A stretch of 5,108 bases of DNA from Comamonadaceae bacterium UBA2334 (lineage in GTDB: Bacteria; Pseudomonadota; Gammaproteobacteria; Burkholderiales; Burkholderiaceae_C), in NCBI GenBank assembly GCA_002344885.1, contig DDUQ01000104.1, forward strand, positions 1 through 5,108, given 5' to 3'. The notes under the pieces were generated by a model, which was not told where the DNA came from, ran no database searches, and saw only the letters and a list, made by a program, of their open reading frames with translations. The number at the start of each line of letters is the position of its first letter. Position 1 is the first letter of the stretch. Positions 1 to 5,108 of the stretch are shown piece by piece. Both the position numbers and the translations under genes were made by a program.

Positions 1-666
1 AATGATGGCGGCCACGCGGGTGGGTTCGATGTCGCACTTGAAGAGCTGCTCCATCGCCTTTTTGGTGTCGTCCAGCGAGGCGCAGTGGCACGGGAAAGGC
101 ACGTGGTACACCTCGGGCGCAAACGGGCCAAAGCCCGCCTTGTACGGCTGCACCTTGCCGGTCAGGCCCACAGCAAACAGGCTGCGCCCGTGGAAGGCCG
201 CGCCAAAGGCAATGACGCCCCCGCGCCCGGTGGCGTGCCGGGCGATCTTGATGGCGTTTTCCACGGCCTCGGCGCCGGTGGAGAAGAACGCCGTTTTGGC
301 CGGGCCGCTGACGGGCACCATAGCGTTGATGCGCTCGGCCAGGCTCACGTACTCGGCATACGGCACCACCTGGTAGCAGCTGTGCGTGAAGCGCTGCAAC
401 TGCGCGGCTATTGCCCCCTGCACCCTGGGGTGCACATGCCCGGTGTTCAGCACCGCAATGCCCCCGGCAAAGTCAATGAAACGGCGGCCCTCGATGTCCC
501 AGAACTCGGCGTTTTTGGCATGGCTGATGAAAAAGTCGCCCATCACCCCCACGCCGCGCGGCGTAGCGGCCAGGCGGCGGGCGTGCCACGCCGCGTTGGA
601 TGGCACATCGGAGGGTGCGTTGCTTGCAAGGGCGGCAAGTTGACTGGCAGGTGTCGGCGCGCTCAT
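1..666 (-). CDS. gabT: 4-aminobutyrate--2-oxoglutarate aminotransferase, N-terminal half (partial at window edge)
   Basis: PLP-dependent class III aminotransferase that would convert GABA plus 2-oxoglutarate to succinate semialdehyde plus glutamate in the cytoplasm. The reading frame is open from the ATG at 666 to base 1, giving 222 residues of an enzyme that is usually about 425-430 long. Visible GabT signatures are TPRGVG near residue 35, DFAGGIAVLNTGHVHP at about 65-80, the PLP-phosphate-binding STGAEAVENA at 129-138, and FHGRS at 158-162, whose aromatic-His pair normally stacks on the cofactor. The Schiff-base lysine and the aspartate that pairs with the pyridine nitrogen lie beyond the left edge. 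The N-terminus is about 20 residues longer than in E. coli GabT. The ribosome site is weak (GAAAG about 8 bases upstream). The gene lies 65 bases after a PuuC-type aldehyde dehydrogenase, so PuuE is an equally fair name and the two are probably one operon. Other class III transaminases (ornithine, beta-alanine) are possible but fit the GGIAVLNTGH stretch less well. Confidence 0.86.
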   Translation of the reverse strand, partial: MSAPTPASQLAALASNAPSDVPSNAAWHARRLAATPRGVGVMGDFFISHAKNAEFWDIEGRRFIDFAGGIAVLNTGHVHPRVQGAIAAQLQRFTHSCYQVVPYAEYVSLAERINAMVPVSGPAKTAFFSTGAEAVENAIKIARHATGRGGVIAFGAAFHGRSLFAVGLTGKVQPYKAGFGPFAPEVYHVPFPCHCASLDDTKKAMEQLFKCDIEPTRVAAII

Positions 667-675
667 GGCAATGCT

Positions 676-701
676 TTCAATAAAAGTAGCAAACTATTGA
701 A
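676..701. promoter_or_regulatory. AT-rich inverted repeat in the puuC-gabT gap
   Basis: Perfect 7-base inverted repeat TTCAATA (676-682) and TATTGAA (695-701) separated by 12 bases. It lies in the 65-base gap between the dehydrogenase stop and the aminotransferase start, and its near edge is 9 bases upstream of the gabT ATG. The gap is far more AT-rich than the surrounding genes. The repeat could be an operator for an internal promoter, or a leader hairpin that affects gabT translation or message stability. There is no U tract to make it a terminator. The function is inferred; only the symmetry is seen. Confidence 0.4.
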
Positions 702-731
702 TACTGACAGGCGATGGATGCACTATTTTCT

Positions 732-2237
732 TCAAACCGGACTGTCAATCCGGATCCAGGTGGTCTTGGTTTCGGTGTACTTATCGAATGCGTGCAGCGA
801 CTTGTCGCGGCCTACGCCACTCTGCTTGAACCCACCGAACGGCACGGTGATGTCGTCTTCGTCGTACTGGTTCACGTGCACCGTGCCAGCACGCAGCGCG
901 CGCGCCACGCCGTGGGCCTTGTTGATGTCGCGCGTCCACACGGCCGCGTTCAGGCCGTAAACCGAGTCGTTGGCCTGCCGCACCACGTCGGCGGCGTCGG
1001 TGAAACTCAGCACGCTCAGCACAGGGCCGAAAATTTCTTCCCGGGCGATGGCCATCTGGTTGGTCACACCGTCGAAGATGGTGGGCTGCACATAACAGCC
1101 ACCTGCCACGGGCTCGACGGCCTGGCCACCGGTCAGCAAACGGGCACCCTCCGCCTGGCCGGTTTCGATGTAGCGCATGACCGCGCCGAGCTGCACACGG
1201 TCCACGATGGCCCCCATCACCGTGGACTTGTCCAGCGGGTTGGCGGGCTGGTAGCCAGGCACCAGGGCCAGGGCTTTTTCCAGGAAGGCATCCTTGATGC
1301 TCTCTTCCACAAACAGGCGCGACGGCGCGTTGCAGCTCTCCCCCTGGTTGAAGAAGATGCTGCCCACGGCGGCGGCCACGGCCTTGTCCAGGTTGGGGCA
1401 GTCGGCGAACACGATGTTGGGCGACTTGCCGCCCAGCTCAGTCCAAGCCCGCTTCAGATTGCTTTGCCCCGCCATCACATGAATCTGTTTGCCCACCCGC
1501 GTGCTGCCGGTGAAGGCGATGCAGTCCACGTCCATGTGCAACGCCAGCGGGCTGCCCGCCTCGGGGCCGTAGCCCGGCACCACGTTGAACACGCCGGGCG
1601 GCATGCCTGCGGCCAGCGCCAGCTCGGCCAAGCGCAGCGCGGTGAGGGGCGATTTCTCGCTGGGCTTGAGCACCACACTGTTGCCAGCGGCCAGGGCGGG
1701 CGCAATCTTCCACGCGGCCATGATCATGGGGTAATTCCACGGCACGATGATGCCCACCACCCCCACCGGCTCGCGGGTGATGAGGGCCAGCGCCGTGCGC
1801 GGCGTGGGCGCAATTTCGTCGTAAATCTTGTCCACCGCCTCGCCGTACCAGCGGATGCAGTTGGCCGCGCTGTTGACGTCCACGCCCTTGGCGTACTGGA
1901 TGGGCTTGCCCATGTCCAGCGTTTCGGTCAGCGCCAACTCATCGGCATGGGCCTGGATCTGTTCGGCAAATTTGATCATGATGCGCTTGCGCTGCGCGGG
2001 GGCCATGCCGCTCCAGCGGCGGCTCTCGAAGGTGGCGCGAGCGTTGGCCACGGCCTCGTTCACGTCCATCAACCCGCACCGCGCCACCTGCGTCAGCACA
2101 CGCCCGTCGACGGGCGACACGCAGTCAAACACCTGCCCGTCTGCCGCAGCCACGCGCAGACCGTTGATGATGGCCCGCCCGTCGAACGCAGGCAACGGCG
2201 GAATGGCGGAATTGGCGGCAACGGCTTCAGCGGACAT
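732..2237 (-). CDS. puuC: Aldehyde dehydrogenase, PuuC (gamma-glutamyl-gamma-aminobutyraldehyde dehydrogenase) type
   Basis: NAD(P)-dependent aldehyde dehydrogenase of 501 residues, the usual family length. It probably oxidises gamma-glutamyl-aminobutyraldehyde or 4-aminobutyraldehyde in putrescine breakdown. Full catalytic set: PWNYP with oxyanion Asn168, KPSE with Lys191, the Rossmann motif FTGSTRVG (242-249), the general base Glu267 in ELGGKSP, the nucleophile Cys302 in NQGESCNAPSR, and EEIFGPV (400-406). The C-terminal segment (D-D-I-T-VPFGGFKQSGVGRDKS at about 461-480, then a KYTETKTTWI tail) closely matches E. coli PuuC as I recall it, better than succinate semialdehyde dehydrogenase GabD. 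The ATG at 2237 is chosen because a GGAGT ribosome site stands 6 bases before it. The same frame stays open upstream to 2747, but that extension is antisense-style sequence inside the cyclase gene. The gabT gene follows on the same strand, supporting a putrescine-to-GABA-to-succinate role. The exact aldehyde substrate is inferred. Confidence 0.88.
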   Translation of the reverse strand: MSAEAVAANSAIPPLPAFDGRAIINGLRVAAADGQVFDCVSPVDGRVLTQVARCGLMDVNEAVANARATFESRRWSGMAPAQRKRIMIKFAEQIQAHADELALTETLDMGKPIQYAKGVDVNSAANCIRWYGEAVDKIYDEIAPTPRTALALITREPVGVVGIIVPWNYPMIMAAWKIAPALAAGNSVVLKPSEKSPLTALRLAELALAAGMPPGVFNVVPGYGPEAGSPLALHMDVDCIAFTGSTRVGKQIHVMAGQSNLKRAWTELGGKSPNIVFADCPNLDKAVAAAVGSIFFNQGESCNAPSRLFVEESIKDAFLEKALALVPGYQPANPLDKSTVMGAIVDRVQLGAVMRYIETGQAEGARLLTGGQAVEPVAGGCYVQPTIFDGVTNQMAIAREEIFGPVLSVLSFTDAADVVRQANDSVYGLNAAVWTRDINKAHGVARALRAGTVHVNQYDEDDITVPFGGFKQSGVGRDKSLHAFDKYTETKTTWIRIDSPV

Positions 2238-2242
2238 GAAAA

Positions 2243-2249
2243 CACTCCA
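2243..2249 (-). promoter_or_regulatory. Ribosome binding site of puuC
   Basis: Minus-strand TGGAGTG, whose GGAGT core (2244-2248) lies 6 bases before the ATG at 2237. It settles the start of the dehydrogenase against the much longer open frame that continues upstream. Confidence 0.75.
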
Positions 2250-2260
2250 TTGGAAAATTG

Positions 2261-2295
2261 GCACCATGCTACCCGGCAAATGCTTCGCATGGCGC
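2261..2295. promoter_or_regulatory. Inverted repeat in the puuC leader (candidate operator or hairpin)
   Basis: GCACCATGC (2261-2269) pairs with GCATGGCGC (2287-2295) across a 17-base loop. In the minus-strand RNA this gives nine consecutive pairs including one G-U. It stands 24 bases upstream of the dehydrogenase start, just before the ribosome site, where an operator or a translational control hairpin would be expected. I found no convincing -35/-10 pair in the 148-base gap. The role is inferred. Confidence 0.35.
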
Positions 2296-2335
2296 AACCA
2301 TTTTGACGGCTCTGGCAAGAACCAGTTGGGGCCAG

Positions 2336-2363
2336 GGTCCGACAGCAGGCATCCGCTCGGACC
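2336..2363. repeat. 7-base inverted repeat downstream of the diguanylate cyclase gene
   Basis: GGTCCGA (2336-2342) and TCGGACC (2357-2363) form a perfect inverted repeat with a 14-base loop. It begins 22 bases past the stop codon of the cyclase gene on the minus strand, so it may end or stabilise that transcript. No run of U follows in the minus-strand RNA, so a classical intrinsic terminator is not supported. Confidence 0.3.
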
Positions 2364-2385
2364 GCGACCCATCGGCTGTCCGGCG

Positions 2386-3486
2386 TCAGGCCTCGGGCTC
2401 AGGAAACACCCGGTTTCGACCCGCTGCCTTGGCGGTGTACAGAGCCACATCCGCACGCGCCAAGACACGGCCCAGCGCTTCGCCTGGCAGCGTGACCTCG
2501 GCCACTCCCAGGCTGATGCTGCACCCGATGGAGCCACCCGTCTCGTCTGGCACACTGACGGCGCTGGCCCGTGCGCGCAGATGGTCGGCCACCCGGACGG
2601 CTTCCGCCAGGCGCGTGTTCCACAGCAGTACCGCAAACTCTTCCCCGCCCATGCGGCCCACGACGTCTTCCTGGCGCACGTTGTCATGTAGGGCCTGGGC
2701 CACTGCCGCGAGCAGGCGATCGCCCACCAGGTGTCCGTGCCGGTCATTGACGGGCTTGAAGTGGTCGATGTCCACCATCACCAGACTGGCCGGCAACCCC
2801 ATGCGCTGGGCCTGAGCCAGCATGACCTGCGCGCGCTCCATCCAGCCGCGCCGGTTGGCAATGCCGGTCAGCACATCGGTCACCGCCAGTTGCTGCAAGG
2901 CCTCGTCACGCCGGTGCAATTCGTTCAGGAACGACTGCAACACCACCGCCACCAGCAAGGCCACGACGGGCACCACCATCAGGTACGTGACGCGGGCGTA
3001 CACCCGGGGATGGTCACCGAACAATTTGGGCGGGTTCCACCACTCGGCCGCAAAAAAGATGCCGAGCAACACCACAACGGTCGCACCACGCCACCAACGC
3101 TCGGGGTGCGGAAACACAAGAAACGCAAACGGAATGCCTGCTATCACATGCAAGTGGTAGCCACTTTCCCGTTGAAACGCCCACAGCGAGAACACCCCAA
3201 TCTGGACCACGAACACCAGCGTGATCCAGATGCGACTGGCCTGCAGCCCACCACGCAGCAACACCCGGAAGTAGCCCAGGTACGCGAGCGTGAACACGGC
3301 ATTCAGCCCAGCCGCAGGAGGTGACTGGAACACGATGCCGTACAGCGCCGTGTACAGCCCGGACAGGCCCACCCCCATCATGGCCAGCAAATTGACCACG
3401 CGAACCTGCGCACTGAGATGCCCCGGAAGGTGGCGGGTGTGTGCGTTGTGAGCCTGCTTCAACCGATGACGGATGGTGTGCAACAC
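2386..3486 (-). CDS. Membrane-bound diguanylate cyclase (six-helix sensor region plus GGDEF domain)
   Basis: A 366-residue inner-membrane protein expected to make cyclic di-GMP from two GTP. About six hydrophobic segments are visible at roughly 29-53, 58-77, 85-104, 112-126, 134-149 and 166-187. A short amphipathic linker (LNELHRRDEALQQL, 188-200) leads into a GGDEF domain. Its landmarks are D204-x-L-T-G with NRR at 211-213, DIDHFK (239-244), N247-D248, HGH (250-252), the active-site GGEEF (280-284) and ALYTAKAAGRNR (348-359). An RxxD inhibitory site (R271, D274) precedes the active site, so product inhibition is likely. There is no EAL domain, so synthesis only is predicted. The start is a GTG at 3486. 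The frame remains open to 3535 but holds no ATG there, and the ribosome site is poor (AGG about 11 bases upstream). A TTG at 3483 is the alternative. I cannot place the membrane region in a named sensor family. Gaps of 100-150 bases on both sides suggest its own transcription. Confidence 0.93.
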   Translation of the reverse strand: MLHTIRHRLKQAHNAHTRHLPGHLSAQVRVVNLLAMMGVGLSGLYTALYGIVFQSPPAAGLNAVFTLAYLGYFRVLLRGGLQASRIWITLVFVVQIGVFSLWAFQRESGYHLHVIAGIPFAFLVFPHPERWWRGATVVVLLGIFFAAEWWNPPKLFGDHPRVYARVTYLMVVPVVALLVAVVLQSFLNELHRRDEALQQLAVTDVLTGIANRRGWMERAQVMLAQAQRMGLPASLVMVDIDHFKPVNDRHGHLVGDRLLAAVAQALHDNVRQEDVVGRMGGEEFAVLLWNTRLAEAVRVADHLRARASAVSVPDETGGSIGCSISLGVAEVTLPGEALGRVLARADVALYTAKAAGRNRVFPEPEA

Positions 3487-3490
3487 AGTA

Positions 3491-3542
3491 TTTGGCGCCT
3501 GGACGGCTGGTGGTAACGGTTTGCCGCCATGCTACCGCCAAA
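3491..3542. promoter_or_regulatory. Gap upstream of the cyclase gene with inverted and direct repeats
   Basis: The non-coding gap between the 82-residue gene and the cyclase gene holds TTTGGCG (3491-3497) and CGCCAAA (3536-3542), a perfect 7-base inverted repeat with 38 bases between arms. Inside it lie two direct copies of T-(G/A)-CCGCCA at 3522-3529 and 3533-3540, spaced 11 bases or about one helical turn. This could be a binding site for a regulator of the cyclase gene. No clear sigma-70 promoter is visible in the gap. GC-rich DNA produces such repeats by chance, so confidence is low. Confidence 0.25.
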
Positions 3543-3586
3543 CAGATGTCTGCCATCCGGGCGTATCCGCGGAAATGCACTGCCAA

Positions 3587-3835
3587 TCAAGGTCCTGACA
3601 GTCCCGATGTCACATGCGCGGCGTCCAAGGCATCAAACACCGCGTTGTGCCGGTGCGTGAAAGGGCCGCCGCCAGGCACCACGTCGCCCTCGGGCGTGTG
3701 GCCGATGGCCTTGAACTTCCAGCGCTGGCCAATCAGTTTGAGGCTGCCCACCAGCTGGCCGCTGGCGTCGTGCACATGGCACACCCCCGCATTGACGGGG
3801 TGAAGGGTCAGCGTCGGCGCAGAGATGGGGGCCAT
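3587..3835 (-). CDS. Small protein of unknown function downstream of selO
   Basis: An 82-residue protein that I cannot assign to a named family. It has no signal peptide or membrane segment. The predicted pattern is short beta strands: an N-terminal stretch with GVCHVHD (17-23), then GSLKLIGQRWKFKAIG (30-45), a glycine turn PGGGP (54-58) and a His-rich tail (THRHNAVFDALDAAH, 60-74). The WKFKAIG and GGGP blocks look like conserved motifs rather than random coding, because the composition is balanced and aromatic/lysine clusters are unusual for a GC-rich shadow frame. The ATG at 3835 is chosen because it follows the selO stop by 16 bases and has GGAG 11 bases upstream. An in-frame ATG at 3928 would overlap selO by 77 bases and is less likely. 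Tight spacing suggests translational coupling with selO. The single Cys19 and the clustered histidines could bind metal, but this is speculation. Confidence 0.72.
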   Translation of the reverse strand: MAPISAPTLTLHPVNAGVCHVHDASGQLVGSLKLIGQRWKFKAIGHTPEGDVVPGGGPFTHRHNAVFDALDAAHVTSGLSGP

Positions 3836-3846
3836 GGAACGCTCAA

Positions 3847-3850
3847 CTCC
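3847..3850 (-). promoter_or_regulatory. Ribosome binding site of the small gene after selO
   Basis: Minus-strand GGAG placed immediately after the selO stop codon (3852-3854) and 11 bases before the ATG at 3835. It is slightly far from the start. It supports the short 82-residue form over the 113-residue extension. Confidence 0.5.
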
Positions 3851-3851
3851 A

Positions 3852-5108
3852 TCAGGTACCACAGAAGGTCCGGTAGCCTTTTTGGGCGTCCGGCTGGGCA
3901 TAGCGTACCTGTCTAGGCACGTCATCAAACGGATGCTGCACCACGGCCAGCAGCACCCTGAACGGGGCTAGGTCACCCCGGTCGCTGGCCGCAGCCAGGG
4001 CCTCCTCCACTCGCTGGTTGCGGGGGATGTACACGGGGTTGGCGCGGCGCATGGCACGGGCCCAGTCGGTGGGCTGGCCAACGGGGTTGCGCCGCAGGCG
4101 GGCTTGCCACCTGGGCAGCCAAGCATTCAGCGCCGCCGGGGCCGCCAGCCCGTGAAACAGGCGCTGGTGTGCCGGGCCGGGTGGATTGGATGCGGCGGAT
4201 GCAGCGGATGCGTCGACCTCTGCGGCTTCGGCCACATCGCACAGGTGGCGGTGGACCAGTGTCCAGTCGGCACCCTGACCCTGGAGGGCCGCCAGCCAGT
4301 CCTGGATGAGGGCCAGATCCTCTTCTTCGCTGGCCTGCGTGTCGGTCCCGGGTTGCAGCCCCAGCTTGGCCCGCATGACCGCCAGCCACTCACGCCGGTA
4401 CAGGGCTGGGAAGCGGTTGATCACGTCCGTGGCCAGCGCCACGGCCTCGTCACTGTCGGTGTGCAGCAGCGGCAGCAGGGTTTCTGCCAACCGGGCCAGG
4501 TTCCATTGGGCGATACCGGGCTGGTTGCCCCAGGCATAGCGGCCGCCGTGGTCGATGGAGCTGAACACGGTGTCGGGGTCAAAGGCTTCCATGAATGCAC
4601 AGGGGCCGTAGTCGATGGTTTCGCCCGACAGGGTCATGTTGTCGGTGTTCATCACCCCATGCACAAACCCCACCGACATCCAAGCCGCCACCAACTGCGC
4701 CTGCGCGGCGCACACCCTGCTCAGCAACTGCATGTAGCGGCCGTCTTGATTGACCAAATCGGGGTAATGGCGCGCGATGACATAGTCGGCGAGCTGACGC
4801 AACTGCCCGCTGTGATCGGCCGCGGCAAACAATTGAAACGTGCCCACACGCACATGCGAGCGCGCCACACGCACCAAGATCGCGCCCGGTTGTGCATCCT
4901 GGCGCCAAACCGTTTGGCCTGTGGTCAGCACCGCCAAGGCCCGTGTCGTGGGAATGCCCAGAGCGTGCATGGCCTCGCCCATCAAGTATTCGCGCAACAC
5001 CGGGCCCAAGGCCGCCTTGCCATCGCCGCCGCGGGAAAACGGCGTGGGCCCAGAGCCTTTGAGATGAATGTCGCGTCGTTGCCCTTGCGCATCGATCACC
5101 TCGCCAAG
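3852..5108 (-). CDS. selO: SelO/YdiU family protein adenylyltransferase (partial; N-terminus beyond right edge)
   Basis: C-terminal 418 residues of a SelO pseudokinase, a family known to transfer AMP from ATP to Ser/Thr/Tyr of target proteins and linked to the oxidative stress response. Roughly 80-100 residues are missing on the right. Counting from base 5108, HLKGSG (15-20) is the ATP-binding strand and EAMHALGIPTTRA (45-57) is the family signature. HGVMNTDN (150-157) is the catalytic-loop equivalent, and Asp166 in IDYGP is the metal-binding DFG-like aspartate. GRYAWGNQPGIAQWNLARL follows at about 189-207, and NPVYIPRNQRVEEAL lies near the C-terminus. The protein ends in Cys-Gly-Thr. The third-from-last Cys416 is the position of selenocysteine in human SELENOO and of Cys476 in E. 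coli SelO. A short Ala/Ser-rich insert lies near 300-307. The 82-residue gene follows 16 bases downstream and is probably in the same operon. Confidence 0.95.
   Translation of the reverse strand, partial: LGEVIDAQGQRRDIHLKGSGPTPFSRGGDGKAALGPVLREYLMGEAMHALGIPTTRALAVLTTGQTVWRQDAQPGAILVRVARSHVRVGTFQLFAAADHSGQLRQLADYVIARHYPDLVNQDGRYMQLLSRVCAAQAQLVAAWMSVGFVHGVMNTDNMTLSGETIDYGPCAFMEAFDPDTVFSSIDHGGRYAWGNQPGIAQWNLARLAETLLPLLHTDSDEAVALATDVINRFPALYRREWLAVMRAKLGLQPGTDTQASEEEDLALIQDWLAALQGQGADWTLVHRHLCDVAEAAEVDASAASAASNPPGPAHQRLFHGLAAPAALNAWLPRWQARLRRNPVGQPTDWARAMRRANPVYIPRNQRVEEALAAASDRGDLAPFRVLLAVVQHPFDDVPRQVRYAQPDAQKGYRTFCGT
4188..4214. repeat. Three tandem 9-base units inside selO
   Basis: GGATGCGGC, GGATGCAGC and GGATGCGTC lie head to tail. 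On the minus strand they encode the in-frame run DASAASAAS in a probable surface loop of SelO. Because the unit is a multiple of three, changes in copy number would keep the frame. It looks like a small local duplication rather than a dispersed repeat. Confidence 0.7.

Noticed and set aside
85..960. Plus-strand frame of 291 codons opposite gabT
   Set aside because: It is a shadow of the transaminase gene and the end of the dehydrogenase gene, with no domain signature.
714..2306. A 530-codon open frame on the plus strand opposite the aldehyde dehydrogenase
   Set aside because: Its product is rich in His, Arg and Gly with no recognisable domain, as expected for the complement of a GC-rich gene. 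The opposite strand encodes a complete, motif-rich enzyme.
2238..2340. Sigma-70 or sigma-54 promoter for puuC
   Set aside because: No hexamer pair with proper spacing and no GG-N10-GC element with good flanks could be found by eye.
2336..2363. Intrinsic terminator after the cyclase gene
   Set aside because: The stem is perfect, but the loop is long and no U tract follows on the minus strand, so it was listed only as an inverted repeat.
2238..2747. In-frame upstream extension of the dehydrogenase to 671 residues
   Set aside because: The extra 170 residues lie mostly inside the cyclase gene in another frame, are rich in Trp/Arg/Cys, and resemble no dehydrogenase. A good ribosome site marks the start at 2237.
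3836..3928. Longer 113-residue form of the small protein
   Set aside because: It would overlap the selO C-terminus by 77 bases and adds residues of low-complexity, shadow-like composition. The ATG at 3835 has a ribosome site just after the selO stop.
4127..4393. Minus-strand frames of 88 and 138 codons within selO
   Set aside because: They are out-of-frame shadows of selO with Arg/Pro/Gly-heavy composition.

Overview
The window is GC-rich and densely coded. All five recognisable genes lie on the minus strand, so transcription runs from the right end to the left. The protein types and base composition fit a betaproteobacterium, and I lean towards the Comamonadaceae/Burkholderiales. That placement is inferred from sequence style and was not tested by any search.

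In transcription order the layout is as follows. (1) 5108-3852 is a SelO/YdiU-family pseudokinase (protein AMPylase) whose N-terminus lies beyond the right edge. (2) 3835-3587 is an 82-residue protein of unknown function, 16 bases after selO and probably co-transcribed with it. (3) 3486-2386 is a membrane-anchored diguanylate cyclase with about six membrane segments and a GGEEF catalytic domain. (4) 2237-732 is a 501-residue aldehyde dehydrogenase of the PuuC (gamma-glutamyl-gamma-aminobutyraldehyde dehydrogenase) type. (5) 666-1 is the N-terminal half of a GabT/PuuE-type 4-aminobutyrate aminotransferase that runs off the left edge.

The last two genes form a plausible polyamine/GABA catabolic unit. 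The dehydrogenase oxidises an aminoaldehyde derived from putrescine. The transaminase then converts the resulting GABA to succinate semialdehyde. SelO and the small downstream protein form a second likely unit, with a possible link to redox and stress. The diguanylate cyclase sits between the two units with about 100-150 bases of non-coding DNA on each side and looks independently expressed.

The non-coding gaps are short (65, 148, 97 and 16 bases). Three of them hold inverted repeats that could be operators or leader hairpins. None contains a convincing sigma-70 promoter or a classical terminator with a U tract. I see no RNA gene, mobile element, CRISPR array or attachment site. This looks like ordinary chromosomal DNA. 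The points worth a second look are the inverted repeats in the two catabolic leaders, the unplaced sensor region of the cyclase, the cysteine arrangement in SelO and the uncharacterised small protein.
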